Part shown: in pieces, positions 1 to 12,569 of the stretch
How positions within the stretch are numbered: the stretch's first letter is position 1
How the letters are laid out: the number at the start of each line of letters is the position of its first letter
NCBI RefSeq assembly: GCF_050948215.1
Contig: NW_027488590.1
Span: forward strand, 258,001-322,000
Direction of reading: 5' to 3'
Origin: Halictus rubicundus
Taxonomy: Eukaryota > Arthropoda > Insecta > Hymenoptera > Halictidae
Length of the DNA: 64,000 nt
Notes under the pieces: model-generated
What the model was told of the DNA's origin: nothing
What the model saw: only the letters and a program-made list of their open reading frames with translations
Database searches by the model: none
Made by a program: the position numbers and the translations under genes

Positions 1-2
1 TT

Positions 3-149
3 ATTGCCCATTATAAAAAAAAACATACGAAAAAAGAAAAAAAGGATTTTGCAGATATAAGAGACTATTTATTATTAAATGAAACATCCTACTTATCAGA
101 TTCCAACTCAAACACTTGTTCTGATGATAGTGAAGCTGAAGTAGTATAG
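3..149 (+). CDS. C-terminal piece of an unrecognised protein (5' partial)
   Basis: A frame open from the window edge runs 48 codons to a TAG at 147-149. It is Lys-rich at first, then turns into an acidic, Ser/Asn/Asp-rich tail ending EAEVV, which looks like a real protein C-terminus rather than random AT-rich translation. A pyrimidine-rich TTTCTAG lies near 225-231 downstream. I do not recognise the family. It could be the last exon of a host gene or the end of a transposase whose body lies upstream of the window. Confidence 0.25.
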   Translation: MAHYKKKHTKKEKKDFADIRDYLLLNETSYLSDSNSNTCSDDSEAEVV

Positions 150-1735
150 TACGTACACATATTATTTAATAACATATTATCTATGTTAATTTATTAATTA
201 ATTAATTTATTCATTTTATTTATTTCTAGGTAAAATAAAGGAATTCTCTTAAGGATTCCTAAGTTTTAATTCCTCCTTGTGAAGATTTGAATAAGTAATG
301 TATACAGTATTGTACTTTTTTTTTAAATTTTCGTTCAAATTGTAAACTACGTTTTATGCAGTAAAAAAAACATAAGAATTTATTAAAACATAAGAGTTAT
401 CGCAATTAAAAAAGAAATTTTTTTTTAATAATTAAAAAAAAAATTTTTTTATATACCAATCGATTCGCCTTTGCATTTTATTTCAAAAAGTATTAAGATA
501 CTTTACTCGAAAATTTCATAATTTAAGAGTTATGACTTTTTTCCCGAATTCCCATATCCTCGACACACTGTGCGTCGCTGAAAACGTACCAATGCAATTA
601 TTGGCCACGCCTGACACCGATTCCTACGGAAACATTAAACTCTTATTCGTTATGTTCCGTCGAAATTCCTTGATCGGGAGATTAAATATCTTCACATTCA
701 AATTCGCGGAATTTAAAAGCTTTGCATCAGCCGAATGAGAGCATCGTATTTAACAATTATATTTTGAAGAATTATTCATCCCAGGCTAAACGAACAATAA
801 TTAACAAGACTGTTAATTAAAAATGGATGGATCAAACGCAAAACAGTATAGAAGCATTTAGAAAATCTAGAAACGCTTAAATGATTTAAAAGGGAAATAA
901 ATTTGATCTCTTTTTTGGTGTGTCTTTGGTTTATTTCGCATTAGAATTCTATCGCCCGAGCTACTCGATGACTTTTCTCTCTACTTCAACGTGCAATCTC
1001 GATAATTGATCCCGGATACTCGAAAATTGATCCCTTAGAGTCTTGAAACTCAATGCTGGAAGCGGATACCATATTTTAATTTTGCATCGAATTGAAATGT
1101 ATAAATTCTATGGACGCATACAAACCCGCAGTCTACTTATACTATTTTTAATGACTCAACTATCTCTTTAACGATCGTATATAAATCTCCATGAGCTGCG
1201 AAAAGCATCGACTTCATCAAAGCTGCTGCAATGGAAAAATCGTGTCCCGCCATTGTACAACAGGATATTTTCGTACCAACCCACACGAATCTATCCGTGT
1301 TTGTATATTTCAAAAAAGTGTTGAGCATGTCGAAAAATTATTAGTTTTGCAGATATTTTAATTTACATAATGATAAACGATCCCAACAAGCTTCGCAATT
1401 GTTGATCCAACTAATTTTCCGAGAACAGGACATCAACGAATGAATTTCTTAGATTAATGGCCGTCCAGAAGGCGATTTCATACCCTTCATCCTACACGGA
1501 AGCCAAACAAGTGGCTCGGTTGTCGAAGCAGGAGATAAGCTCGTTGATGAATAATATCGCAGCTAAATGGGCACTGGAGAGAAACAATTTGTCAAACATG
1601 CGAAACCCTGGTCTGAGATATTTGATCTCGGACGGATGAATCTCTGGAGCAATTGGACGCCATTCGACAGTCGGCGATTGTGTTCCGGTAAATTGGAACA
1701 TTCTGTTGGAACTACGCTCGGGGATTCCATGAATT
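150..1735. other. AT-rich DNA without a recognisable gene
   Basis: Only short open frames are present: a 68-codon frame at 532-738 on the plus strand and a 63-codon frame at 1137-1328 on the minus strand. Neither shows a domain, and neither has repeat copies elsewhere in the window. A frame at 1457-1639 overlaps longer frames on both strands created by the adjacent GA tract. Confidence 0.4.
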
Positions 1736-1739
1736 CCAG

Positions 1740-1749
1740 CGAGAGAGAG

Positions 1750-1791
<42 letters not shown>

Positions 1792-1796
1792 TGGGA
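1740..1796. repeat. (GA)n microsatellite
   Basis: About 57 bases of near-perfect GA dinucleotide repeat with a few GC interruptions. It creates long Ser/Leu-rich or Arg/Glu-rich open frames on both strands between about 1490 and 2015, which are artefacts of the repeat. Confidence 0.95.
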
Positions 1797-2099
1797 TGGC
1801 GGGAGGGTGTAAGAGAAAGTGGAAGAAACCGATATGTACACCAAATCGAACGTATCGACATGACGCGCCGGGAATCCTTGGTAGATTCTCCCGTGTAATC
1901 TTGGCACCATTGGAGCAGTCTATCTGGCGGCTTGTACCTTCTGAACGGCTTAAAGTGCTTGTATCGATAGCGAAAATTCCATTTAATCGGAGCGACATTG
2001 ATCGACGAAATCAAACGAGCGAATTACAACTCGCAGGCTCGCCAGCCCTGTCTCTTGAACCTTCTCGTTTCTCTCAAATTTTCTAATTAAACAAGATAA

Positions 2100-2660
2100 T
2101 TTATCATTCGTTTCCTTCCTTTTATTTGAGCCATGCTACGGGCAAAACATGGGGCAAAGTATTGATATAGTCTCCGCACAGTCATAATTCAGTTTCGAAC
2201 CTTACTCCTCCGTTATTGTGAAAGAGGACATTTTTGAGAATTTATTCGAGAAAAATCGATGAATCGATTTAAGGTTTGTTCTATTAGAAACGGACTACCT
2301 TGTGGTGACTGGTTAGAAAGATTCTCGTGGTTCTACGGAAATAAATATGGCTGATAAATTAATCGACTTAATTCTGGTCTTATTGCAAAGAGTACGCTTC
2401 GTCGTATATTTAAAAAAATTGTGGCAATTTTATGAAATCAAATATGCCCGAAAAACTAATTTCCGTATTACGTAGGTACATCTTTCCTCCCCTTTATTGT
2501 GAGCTCTTAAAAAATTGATTTTAACGGTACACAAATTTTAACAAAATCGTCGCAATCGTACAAAAACATATAAAGTCTAAAAATTTATTTCCGTTCTACA
2601 TCCGCCGCCGGTTTGCCTATTTCTTTCTAATCGATACCTGCTTCATCAGACGTGGCGTAT
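2100..2660. other. non-coding, nothing recognised
   Basis: AT-rich sequence with stops in all frames. I see no repeat shared with the rest of the window and no structural RNA. Confidence 0.4.
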
Positions 2661-2664
2661 CTAC

Positions 2665-2752
2665 CAGAGTTGGGCATTATTTAGATAAAAAATTATATAA
2701 ATAACGATTCGAATAAAAGATACTTTATCTTTATTCGTTATTCGAAGGTTGT
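2665..2752 (+). repeat. end fragment of the TTCGAATA hAT-type MITE family
   Basis: The stretch begins GAGTTGGGCATTATTTAGA and continues with alternating TTCGAATA and TTTATC motifs. This matches, in the same order, the outer end of the full-length MITE at 42160-43560. Only about 90 bases of one arm remain. Confidence 0.7.
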
Positions 2753-3199
2753 AACCGTACTTTCCTTTCTTTTCACTCTACCCGAATACGTTGCTACCTG
2801 TATCCCTACTTCGCTTCTCGAAATTATCTTTAATCGTTTCGCAGGGCCTGCTACTACCCTATTCTTCGAAAACCCGCGAGTTCGCGAGATAGAATGGATT
2901 CGTGCCTCCAGGCACTGGAAAGCGGCGAGGTTTGGACGAGTTAAATGAGATGTTATAGACCCAGATATGGTAACAAAGGATATCTATATTCTGGCAAGAA
3001 CTGTATACAAAACAAATACCACCGCGGTGACGAGTAAAACAAAACGCGTCGGGCTCCTGCGTCGAAGGTTCGCGACGCGTAAATAAATCGTTTCAACGCG
3101 TGTCGATCGCTCGCGGTACGCTCGCTCGACTCTACGTCCGGTTTTCGGAATCAATTTAGAATAATGACCCAGCGTGGATCACGCCCCGCGAAAAGCAGT

Positions 3200-4110
3200 T
3201 CGTGACCCGTCTGACCACCCTTACACTCGGCCGGACAATCGTACGAGTGATCAGGATGGAGACACACACAAAATCGCCTTCACTCTACGCTTCCAATGAG
3301 CCTGCCCTTCAGCACGTAACGTGGCCTCTGAGCAGTCTGAGACAAGGCGGCGGCAGAGTGCCCGTGATCGTGCAAAGTCCGATTGCTCCAATCTGACCCG
3401 AATTCCGCGATCGAACGACATCGTACCCGTCAAACCATCCAGGCACCTGCCCGCTGTTCGTACAAGTGGCCTGGGTGGAGACGCACACTAAACCTTGGTC
3501 ACTCCACGGGACGCACGAGTCTACTCTCTGGCATGATACATGGCCTCGGAGTGTTCTCGGGTACCGGTCACGGCAGAGTGCCCACGATCGTGCAAGGCTC
3601 GATCGTCTCGATTCAGTAGAGACGCACACTAGACCTCGGTTATTCCACGGGACCAATAGGTTCACCCTTTGGCACGATACGTGGCCTCGGAGTGATCTCT
3701 GACAAAGGTCAAGACGGAATACTCGGGATCATGCGATGCTCTATCGTACGGATTCGGGGGAGACTCGCACTAAACCTCGGTCGCTCTACGGGACCCAGGA
3801 GTCTACCCTTTGTCACGATACGTGGCCTTGGAGTAATCTCTGATTAGGTCACGACAGAGTAGCCGCGATCGTACGAAGTAGGAGAGTAGGCTCGATTAAG
3901 GTCACGACAGAAAAACCGCGATTGCGTGAAAAGAAATAGTCCCGATCCGGACGAGACTCGCAGAAAACCACGGCAGTTCCTCGGGACCCAGCAGTCCACT
4001 CTTTGGCACGATTCGTGGCCTCAGAGTACGCTCTGTCGAGGTTTCGAAGGAACAACCGCGATCATGCGATGATCGACTGTCTCGCTTCGACCCGTGCGGT
4101 ACACACAGTA
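3200..4110. repeat. degenerate tandem repeat, unit about 143 bp, about five units
   Basis: A phrase resembling GAGACGCACACTAAACC recurs at about 3257, 3475, 3619, 3760 and 3949. Each time it is followed by a CACGGGACC-like block, then GGCACGATACGTGGCCT, then GGTCACGACAGAGT. Spacings of about 218, 144, 141 and 189 bases suggest a basic unit near 143 bp with indels. The region is more GC-rich than its surroundings. The open frames here are by-products of the repeat and shift between units, so I do not call a gene. Confidence 0.75.
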
Positions 4111-4131
4111 TCCCTCAAACGATACTTCTAC

Positions 4132-4163
4132 CATAGACGAGGTATAGGAGTAGACCAATCACC
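4132..4163 (+). repeat. left TIR of the P-like element
   Basis: Starts CATAGACGAGGTATAGGAGT and ends CAATCACC. It matches the reverse complement of 10202-10233 at 31 of 32 positions (T versus C at position 3). Confidence 0.9.
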
Positions 4164-4501
4164 CAATGTATTTTTCTGTCTCACGCTCGGGGGGCTCTAG
4201 AGCCCCCTTACCATTCCGTGTCAGATCCTACCGTATCAGCCAGAACTAGTATTGTATAAATGATGAATGAAACAAAAGAATGTTGTGTCCTTTTAATTTC
4301 GTTACGCCTGTTACGCGAGTGCATCGAAGGAGACGTTTCTACATGGGGAAGCTTATATTCAGGTAAATCATATACATACATATATATTATTTTATATTGC
4401 ATGCGCTTAGTAAATATCGCATTTACTATTATAGAAAGCTAGTGTTCCGTAATCTTCTTATTTTCTCTCTAATCACTTTGCTATCCTATTTCTCGCATAC
4501 A

Positions 4502-7081
4502 ATGAAGCGGAATGAACGGAAAACTCACTATAAAAAGTGTGCCTATCCCTTTTGTGGTTTAACAAACCGTACTACAACGAACAATATTTCTTTTCATTCA
4601 TTTCCAACGAGAGATAGTGATAGGTGCATAACGTGGCTGATTAACTGTGGCGTAGATGATTGGGTGGAAATGTCTGATAAAAAATTACAAAATCAATATG
4701 TGTGCAGTCAACATTTTTCTAATAATTCTTTTTACGCGTCGGGTAGACTGCGCAAAGATGCCGTACCGGAAATTTTTCATTCGTCCAATATGAATAATAA
4801 TAGTTTTAGCACTGAGTCAGACACTATGTCTATACAGGATGACATGTCATCAATACAAAGTTGTAATGGTTTGGAACAGCAGCTAATGGAAACCTAGGTG
4901 CAATTAGAGGAAGAGAAGAAAAAATATAAGGCTCTTCGCTTGCAATTGCGGGCAAAGTGTAAGGCAATAAATCGGTTGCAAGATAAGCTTTCTTCAGGCA
5001 ATATCGATGATACATGTTTGAAGAACGCAATTTCTAAAAGAATTTCCGGGTACTTATTGACATTTGTCATCCTCATATTGCTTAAACTCAAATCGTGGAG
5101 AATTTTTTCGAAAAAGGAGCAACAATTATGCCTTACAATGCACTACACTTCTCCCGTTTTGTACCATAAAATGCGTGAAATTTTTGGTTTTCATTTGCCA
5201 AGTCCATCCACAATTAGTCGATGGTTCGGGAAAATCGACATTTGGCCAGGAATTTGTCCAAATTTATTTAACGCGATAAAATTTAAATCTTCTTACATGG
5301 AAATTGCAGATCGTAATTCCACCCTTGTATTTGATGAAATGGCCATCAAAAAGTGTCTCGATTTCCACCCAAAACGGCAGGTCATTGAAGGTTTCGAAGA
5401 TTTAGGATTTTTGGGTAGAAATGTAGCTGTGGGTACACAGGTTCTTGTATTTATGATACGCGGGCTGTTCACTAATTGGAAACAACCTTTGGCTTTCTTT
5501 GTATCAAAAACTGGTGTTAAAAAACATGATTTATCAATTACTTTAGATGAAATATTAGATGCACTGCATGAGACAGGTTTGAAAGTCAGAGCAGTTGTTT
5601 CCGATCAAGGAAGTAGTTATCAAAGCGTAGCAGATGAACGTGTTTCTGTTGAGAAGCCATTTTTTATATGAAATGGTCAAAAAATTTATTACATTTTTGA
5701 TTATTTACATTTATTCAAGAGCATTAGGAATAATTTATTAAATTATGATTTTTCTATTAATGACTGTATAGTTTCGTGGCGCGATGTAGTACTTCTCTGG
5801 AATTTGGAGAAAGATAAAAGTACGCGAGCAGCTTACAAATTATCCGATAAACATTTTTTTCCAAATTCTTTAGATAAAATGAAGTGTAAGCTTGCTCTTC
5901 AAGTTTTTAGCAAAAGAGTGTCAGCTGCTATGTTTACCGCTTCACTCACTGGTAGCATTAATACAAATACTGTACAACACACAGCTAGTTTCTTTGAAAC
6001 GCTTAATGATTTGTTTGGTAATTTAAACAGTCGATCTACCAGTGATCCAAATCCCATGAAGCGTGCTATTTCGCGTTTTAATAACATTGATCAACATTTA
6101 ATTGCGCATGTTACCAACATGAGCAATTGGTTTGTACTTTCTTCTAACGGTCGTAAAACACATCCATGTCTTTTGCAATTACGGCAATCTATAAATGCCA
6201 CCTTGCAGTTGTGGAACGATTTAAAAGAAGAAGGCAGTATGTTCCTTATAACATCACGCTTAAACAGCGATTGCATTGAAAATTTTTTTTCCGTTCTTCG
6301 AATGCACGGTGGCACCTATGATCGCAATCCTTCGGTAAAAGCGGTGCGTCTTGCAATTCAAAAAAATATATTATTGAATTTGAATCGTAGTATACATAGT
6401 GGTAACTGCATGCCTGATGACGATGCACCGTTAATGCCGGGGGATATGATAGCACAATGTGAATCAGCCACGTTGGAATCAGATGCTTCATTGTCTGCTA
6501 TCCAAGAGAACACAGATGATGATAGTTTTGATGACAATATTGAAATCGATAATATTGAAGAACTGTCAACATCGGTGTGCTAGCTAGAATCGTGTGCGAT
6601 TGAATACTTTGCAGGGTATATCGCTAAAAAATGTATTGAAAAATCGGGATGTCGTAGGTGTTACGATATGTTTTTGGAGAATAATGCAACGTTCACACGA
6701 GACGAGCAACTACTGTTATCCTTTAGAGCATATATTGTACACGATAACATTGAATTTGGGCATCTTTGTGTCCCGAGTGTACATTTTTCGGCCATTTTTA
6801 AAATTATAAATAAAACTTTTGACATGGTTTACCCATCCATACGCAGCGAGGCATTCATATTAGATAAACTATCGATATTTTCGATAATTTCACGTTCTGT
6901 GGAACAGAAATATCCAAACTGCTTTAACCAAGACGAATGCGCTGAACATAAGAAAGACATTGTATATTTTACATTAACAGTAAAAATTCATAAGGATACA
7001 GTGTGGCTCGGCAAGAAATGTAGATGTATAAAAAATTCCGCGAAAACATTTTCCAAATTATCGCATTTCAGACATGTTTAA
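4502..7081 (+). pseudogene. THAP-domain P-element transposase, three in-frame stops
   Basis: An ATG at 4502 opens an 859-codon frame, near the length of THAP9-type proteins. It is interrupted only by TAG at 4895, TGA at 5669 and TAG at 6581, with no frameshift. Residues about 10-95 form a THAP zinc-binding domain: C-x4-C in CAYPFCGL, a conserved Trp, then CSQHF. A Lys/Glu-rich coiled coil follows (about 134-165). The RNase H-like catalytic core shows VFDEM (Asp about 278), VVSDQG (Asp about 368) and SDCIENFF (Asp about 590, Glu about 593), the acidic residues expected of the family. The tail keeps GYIAKKC and paired cysteines. Known family role: binds the element's ends and cuts and pastes it. 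As it stands the gene cannot give a full protein without stop read-through. Confidence 0.85.
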
Positions 7082-8520
7082 ATTTTTTCATTTTTATCGA
7101 TAATCCTGTTGGTATTTCAATATACTTTTTAAGTGTGTCTATAATAAATTCATTAAAATCAGTTATTAATCATATTTTCGGAATTTCATGCATAGAGATT
7201 TGCGTATACGTCGTGTATATGAAATTCTGGAAACTAGGTTAATAAACATTTTGTAAATGATTTTTTTATAGAAGCAATTAAGAAATATATACAGCTGCAT
7301 TGTAATATTTGGAATACATTTGTAGTTGCTTTGGCTCGAGGAATATGGTGATTGTAGCAGTTTTGTTTTGTATGTTTTATTATCATGCAAAGACTTTGTA
7401 TTATATTCTTAACGATTTTTTTGCTTGATTTATTCTTTTTTTCACGATTCGGAGTACACTCAATGTTCTTTTACTTAATAAAATGTGTAAATATATAACT
7501 TCGTATATTTTATTGTGGTGTATACGTTTGTACACGTATGCTGATGTTGGTAAACATTTAATGTACTCTGGGATGGATAAGACCTTCTTTCACGCCTTCA
7601 CGTGACCCATCCTGTTAATTTTATTACTTTGACCACTGCATGTACTACATCACTGCATTGGGAAGTAATAGAAGAACTAAGATGAAAGAGTGGCATGCTA
7701 TTACAATTGCATTATACGTATAATGGTATATCTGGTTTTAATAGTAACGTGGCTTGATTTTTGAAGCCCAATAACTAGTAGAATTTATTACATATGTAAA
7801 AGTATGTTTTTATGTCTAATTGTAATGTATTCTTTCTAGGAGATCATCTGCGCATATACATATATAATGTACATGTACGTATATGTAGGGAGCATCAAGA
7901 AGCACAAATTCACCCACATGCGGAGGAATTCGTATTAAAAACATTATTATGTATTTTTGCTAGTATTTAAATATATCATTATTAATGTTACTTTTTTGGT
8001 AAATATTCCGCGTAATTATGTATATTTATTTACACTTTATTCCTACACACTTCCTTAACATCCTTTTCATTCTATTTATGGCGTGTTTGGACTCATTTTT
8101 ACCAGAAAAATATTTACAATTTATTGTTCATATTTTCATAACATGACAATAAATTATTGCAAAAATTAGATTTTTATTAGTAAGCAATGCTTATGAGCTT
8201 GCATTGTTGTGTCCGGTAGCTGCTTGCCTGACTGACAATGAGCCACTGAAATTCTCAAGACCACGATCGGAAGAAATTACGAAAGGAAACATTGTAACAC
8301 ATTGCCTATTAATAATGAACAACCAGAACCCAACTGTCTTATTATTAAAAATATCGTAATGAAAATATTATGAGCCGATTGGAGATGTTTTTCTGATAAA
8401 AACGAATCTAAATTCGCTATAAATCGGAGAATAACGAAGACTAAATTAATATTCAAAACTCTTATGGAAAACGGTTTCGGTAACGAATCTTGCCTACGCG
8501 GCCGAGCCGTCCCACGGCAG
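7082..8520. other. non-coding right part of the P-like element
   Basis: AT-rich sequence downstream of the transposase. It contains short AT-alternating tracts near 7850-7890. I see no gene and no repeat shared with other parts of the window. Confidence 0.5.
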
Positions 8521-8554
8521 GGGAGGGGTCTATCCCCTCCGCCGACTCGTAACG

Positions 8555-9420
8555 TCGTCTGAGCTGCCTGCTCGACTATTCGACGCGTTCCACCGATTAG
8601 CGCAATCGATTCCCGGTTCGGCGAAGCGCACATTTTGCTACAACTTTTAAACTAAAAAAAAATATCAATGCGAAATTAGGACTAATTCTTTTTAAAAATC
8701 GGGTTTAATGGTGTGTACAGAAATAAGTTCTATAATTTTTAAGTAATTTTTTTTTGTCCATTTTCAAGATATAGCCAGAAAAGATGATGAAAAGTGCTCC
8801 CAAACCAAATTTATTTTTAGTCGCACCATGCTCAACAAAAAATTATAAAAAAAATTCATCAATATTCTACCTAATATCATACACGACTAAGATTTTTTTC
8901 ATAATTTTTGGTTGCAAAATCGATTTTTAAACAAATCCGAAAGCATAAAATTGACGATTTTATATCGAACTTTTCAGTTGACCACGTTTATGTTATTATG
9001 TTATTTGTGTCTCATCGTGATTATTAATATGAATTTTTTTCGAAAAATCGATTTTGCAAACCAAAAATTATGAAAAAAATCTCAGTCGTGTATGATATTA
9101 GATAGAATATTCATGAATTTTTTCGTAAATTTTTGGTGAGCATGGTGCGACTAAAAATTAATTTGGTTTGGAGGCACTTTTGACCATCTTATCTGGCTTT
9201 ATCTTAAAAATCAACAAAAACAATTATTTCAGAAATATAGAACATATTTCAGTATACGACATCAAACCCGATTTAAAAAAAATTTCTAGTCCAAATATCG
9301 CATTGATATCTTTATTAGTTTAAAATTTGTAGCAAAATGTGCGTCTCGCCGAACCGGGAATCGATTGCGGTTCAGGCGCTCGATATTTTGGTAATGTGAC
9401 GACGATACGTCTGAGTGGGG
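8555..9420. repeat. foldback (long inverted repeat) inside the P-like element
   Basis: The stretch from about 8590 to 8935 reappears inverted from about 9375 back to 9035, around a centre near 8985. Landmarks are GAATCGATTCCCGGTTCGGC at the outer edge and CCAAACCAAATT nearer the centre. Arms are about 345 bp and imperfect. One arm of the same structure is present at 53600-53866 and 58598-58760, split there by an LTR retrotransposon. It may be a foldback element inserted in an ancestral P-like copy or a subterminal feature of the family. Confidence 0.8.
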
Positions 9421-10201
9421 CCAAGCCGGCGAAAGGGTTTGCCCCCACCCCCGCCACGTGGGACGGTGCGCCGCGCCGCGGCGTCCCATGATTCTGGCAT
9501 CACGACTGGACGAGTCTGATCGAGCTCGATGAATGCAGTTGTGTTCGTACGTGTCTTACAACATATTGCGTTCGTCGTTTATTTTCTCACTACAAACGTG
9601 AAAGAAAATAACACAACTACATTCTGAGTCATATAGATTGACATCTCGCAAAAAACGATCAACTACATAATTATTGATTAATTAATTCTTAACTCTTTCG
9701 AATTTCACAATTAATATTAATTGATATTTTACATGATTCTTTGAAGCTAAAATTTATGTTGTTTAAATGAAATATACATGAAAATATATAGTAAATTTCA
9801 ATTTAATTTCTTTTTCAAATTCAGTTACAAAATATATTCAAAATGGATGCGCATCAATAGTGTTAAAAAATTGTAGAAATGCGAATAATAATTATACGTA
9901 TGGAGAAATGTATAAATAAAATGTATAAAATGAATGTATGAAAATTGTATTTCTATAATTTGAAAATGTGGTATCTATATTTATTTAATGTTATATTTGT
10001 AATAATTAATATTATATTTTTTATGACATCTAATAAAAAAATATAATTTGAACATATAGTCATCCCGTACATAACTCGTCAATCATTTGTATTTGACCAG
10101 ATTTTATCATTCTTGTGGATCTAGTTCCAGCAGTTATCGTTCGTCAGCGTAGAGGGCGTAAGAAAACCAGTTGTTTACATATGAGACACGAAGCCCCATA
10201 T

Positions 10202-10233
10202 GGTGATTGGTCTACTCCTATACCTCGTCTGTG
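10202..10233 (-). repeat. right TIR of the P-like element
   Basis: Reverse complement of the left TIR (31 of 32 bases). It is followed at once by CTTCTAC, the target duplication also found at 4125-4131. Confidence 0.9.
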
Positions 10234-10674
10234 CTTCTACGTACCCAGTAACTATGCTTTAACCTTGAATTAGGATTTGTATCGCGAGACGAATGTATTG
10301 TGTCTGTTCGACGCTTCGATCGCGACTCCTCGGTTTGAGGCGCGTACACGTTGAGAGCAGGAAGGACGGTTTGCCTTGCCCTGCTAAGTCAGTTTGACTT
10401 CTCGAACGCGTACCGGTTTTCGTCGATCAGACACAATTTACTATTAGGTGTTTCCCGGGCCGCTTCCAGACGTAGAGTGCCGGATCTACGGCTCGCATCG
10501 ACCTCCTTCGTTCGTTATCGAGTGGGGATCGATGCGTGCGCAACTCGAACGGTATCGCGATATCTCGCGGTCCTTCTCTACGTTCGGACTCGCGAGCACC
10601 GTAATAGAATGTTGTGGTGGGGTCGGTATCGCTGTCGGATACACGCGATACATCGATATGTAACCGACACGGTT

Positions 10675-11410
10675 ACAAGGTTCGAATAAAAAAAGTATCT
10701 TTATTCGACGAGTATCGGATAAATAATTTTATTCTACGAGAATTTATCCGACGAATAAAGATAATTTTTTTTATTCGAAGCGGATTTATTCGAACTTCGA
10801 ATAATTTTTTCATCTTTTATCTGTATCTTTTATTCGAAGGCTTCGAATAAATCTTCGAATAACTTTTGCCGAGCGCTGAGCTTCAAAGACCCAGCGACGA
10901 CAGACGATATACAATGTAAGCGGATGTAGAATCGCGCACGAATGAAAGTTTAAACTTTTAGATTTTCCAATATATCCTCATAAAATTGTGACAAGCAAAT
11001 GGAGGGGATTTTCCTGATGAAAATGAGGTCAAATTCAAGTGTAATCGAACAAGTTTCACTGATACGTAATGTTACGATAAAAATTACAATCTCGTTAAAG
11101 ACAGTCCAAATGATGTCGTGTTTGGGCTCATTTTGATCGGGATAAGTCATCGGGATAACTCATTCGTATTAACAATATTGTTCTGATTAAAAACATAAAA
11201 TCATAAATTGCCAATAATGCTCGATTCTCCATCTGCTTACATTGTAGGCTGTTGGTCGGTCTTTAAAAAAAAAATCTTTATTCGTCGAATAAAGTCATTA
11301 CGTGTGGAATAGAGATAACATAATTATTTTTATTTGACGCGTAACAAATTATTTTTTTATCTTTTATTCGCTGTTTGAAATGACTATTTCAATAAAAATT
11401 TGCTCATCCT
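10675..11410. repeat. hAT-type MITE, TTCGAATA family, degenerate ends
   Basis: The order of TTCGAATAAAAAAAGTATC, ATCTTTTATTCGAAGG, GACAGACG and AAAGTTTAAACTTTTAG blocks follows the full-length copy at 42160-43560. The outermost CAGAGTTGGG is missing on the left and mutated on the right, so this copy is older. Its inner arm (10950-11150, minus strand) holds the recurrent 60-70-codon frame discussed in the findings. Confidence 0.75.
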
Positions 11411-11419
11411 TGCTCCTAC

Positions 11420-11790
11420 AATTATATTATTTTATACATATTAATTCATCCACGTGATTCTCTCTCAAAACTCTATATTATTCGGAATAGTACGTTAAAT
11501 AAACGCTACTCTGGTTTTCAACATATTTCTGTTCCCACAGATCGATCCTTGGAACAATTATCTATAAAAAAAGTGTAAGGAAATAATGCTTGTTCATGAA
11601 ACATTTTTAAATTACAAATTAAGGTATCTCATATGAAAGAAGTAGAAATTGATTTTCCTAAAATTATGCTTTAATAATTTCTTACGTAAAATATTTTTAC
11701 GAATTTTTTGTCCTTGATGTTAGTTTTACTTTCAATATTTTAAACCTTAAAAAGCAACACTAAAAAAAATATCTGTTTAATTCGAATACA
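11420..11790. other. AT-rich, nothing recognised
   Basis: No open frame of note and no shared repeat detected by eye. Confidence 0.4.
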
Positions 11791-11804
11791 TTCGTCGGAT
11801 ATGG

Positions 11805-11987
11805 TTCCGTGATGATTCAACTTCTCACGGACGAGAATTTCCTTAGTGGTCTTCTGCACCGACGAGATACCGTCGTTGGCGTCGTTGGCATTCTGTTACT
11901 TACTCCAGCCAAAATTTATCCTAGAGGGCGGTAGAAAACACCGTATTTTTCGAGCGACACATTCTCCCGTAAGGCTGGCAGCACCAA
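11805..11987 (+). repeat. repeat shared with 20155-20338
   Basis: About 185 bases, from CCGTGATGATTCA through TCCTAGAGGGCGGTAGA to GTAAGGCTGGCAG, recur almost unchanged at 20155-20338. The copy here is cut by the non-LTR element at 12001-17767. The remainder (GCTGGCAGTCTTT... read in reverse) appears on the far side of that insertion near 17781-17795, so the 20.2 kb copy shows what the site looked like before insertion. Confidence 0.75.
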
Positions 11988-12104
11988 CGAGATATATATA
12001 TTTTTTTTATTGATAAAGCTTTAGGCCTAATATGGCCCATGACCTGGTTTGTATAAGGAACATAATAAATTCATCTTGTACTTAAACCTATATGCCTATA
12101 TACT

Positions 12105-12215
12105 ATATATATATATCTATCTATCTATAAATCTATCTATATATGTATATACATATCTATAAATCTATATATATCTATATCTATCTATATCTATCTATAT
12201 ATATTTCCTCTCTGT
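12105..12215. repeat. (TATC)n/(TA)n microsatellite
   Basis: Repeats of TATC, TCTA and TATA units lie in the 3' untranslated region of the non-LTR element. Confidence 0.85.
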
Positions 12216-12569
12216 CTATATGTAAGTCTATGTATATCTCTTATTTCCTATACAGTATTTGTTTACAGTTTTCTCGGGTTGGTACTTAGCTATGTGGTTT
12301 CTATCACATTTTCTTTACGAGGTCACTTCTACTTGTCTTATTGTCTATATACCTTAAGTTTACGCTCTTACATTTACTTAGTCTTTATATTCTTATATCT
12401 GGTATCTGGATACTAGATTAACCTATTTGATTTGGTTCTTGTATTGCACATATATTGCCTTATATCTATTCTTATTTGTAATGGTAATTATCGGACTTAT
12501 CTTACTATTCTTATACTATTTAATACTGATTAATTGAGCAGTGTGAGGAGTGCTTGTAGATTTGGGGTG

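Larger units (their letters stand above)
4132..10233 (+). mobile_element. P-element-like (THAP9-type) DNA transposon, complete ends
   Basis: The element is bounded by 32-bp terminal inverted repeats at 4132-4163 and 10202-10233 that differ at one position. The identical 7-mer CTTCTAC flanks both outer edges (4125-4131 and 10234-10240). Termini begin with CA, as in P elements. P elements usually make 8-bp duplications, so 7 bp is slightly off and may reflect one mutated base or a lineage difference. The first half carries a THAP-domain transposase (4502-7081). The second half is non-coding and contains a large foldback structure. A second, heavily interrupted copy of the right half starts at 48270. 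Total length is 6102 bp, about twice a canonical P element. Confidence 0.85.

Noticed and set aside
1492..2014. Overlapping Ser/Leu- or Arg/Glu-rich ORFs on both strands
   Set aside because: They are created by the (GA)n tract, with no domain or start context.
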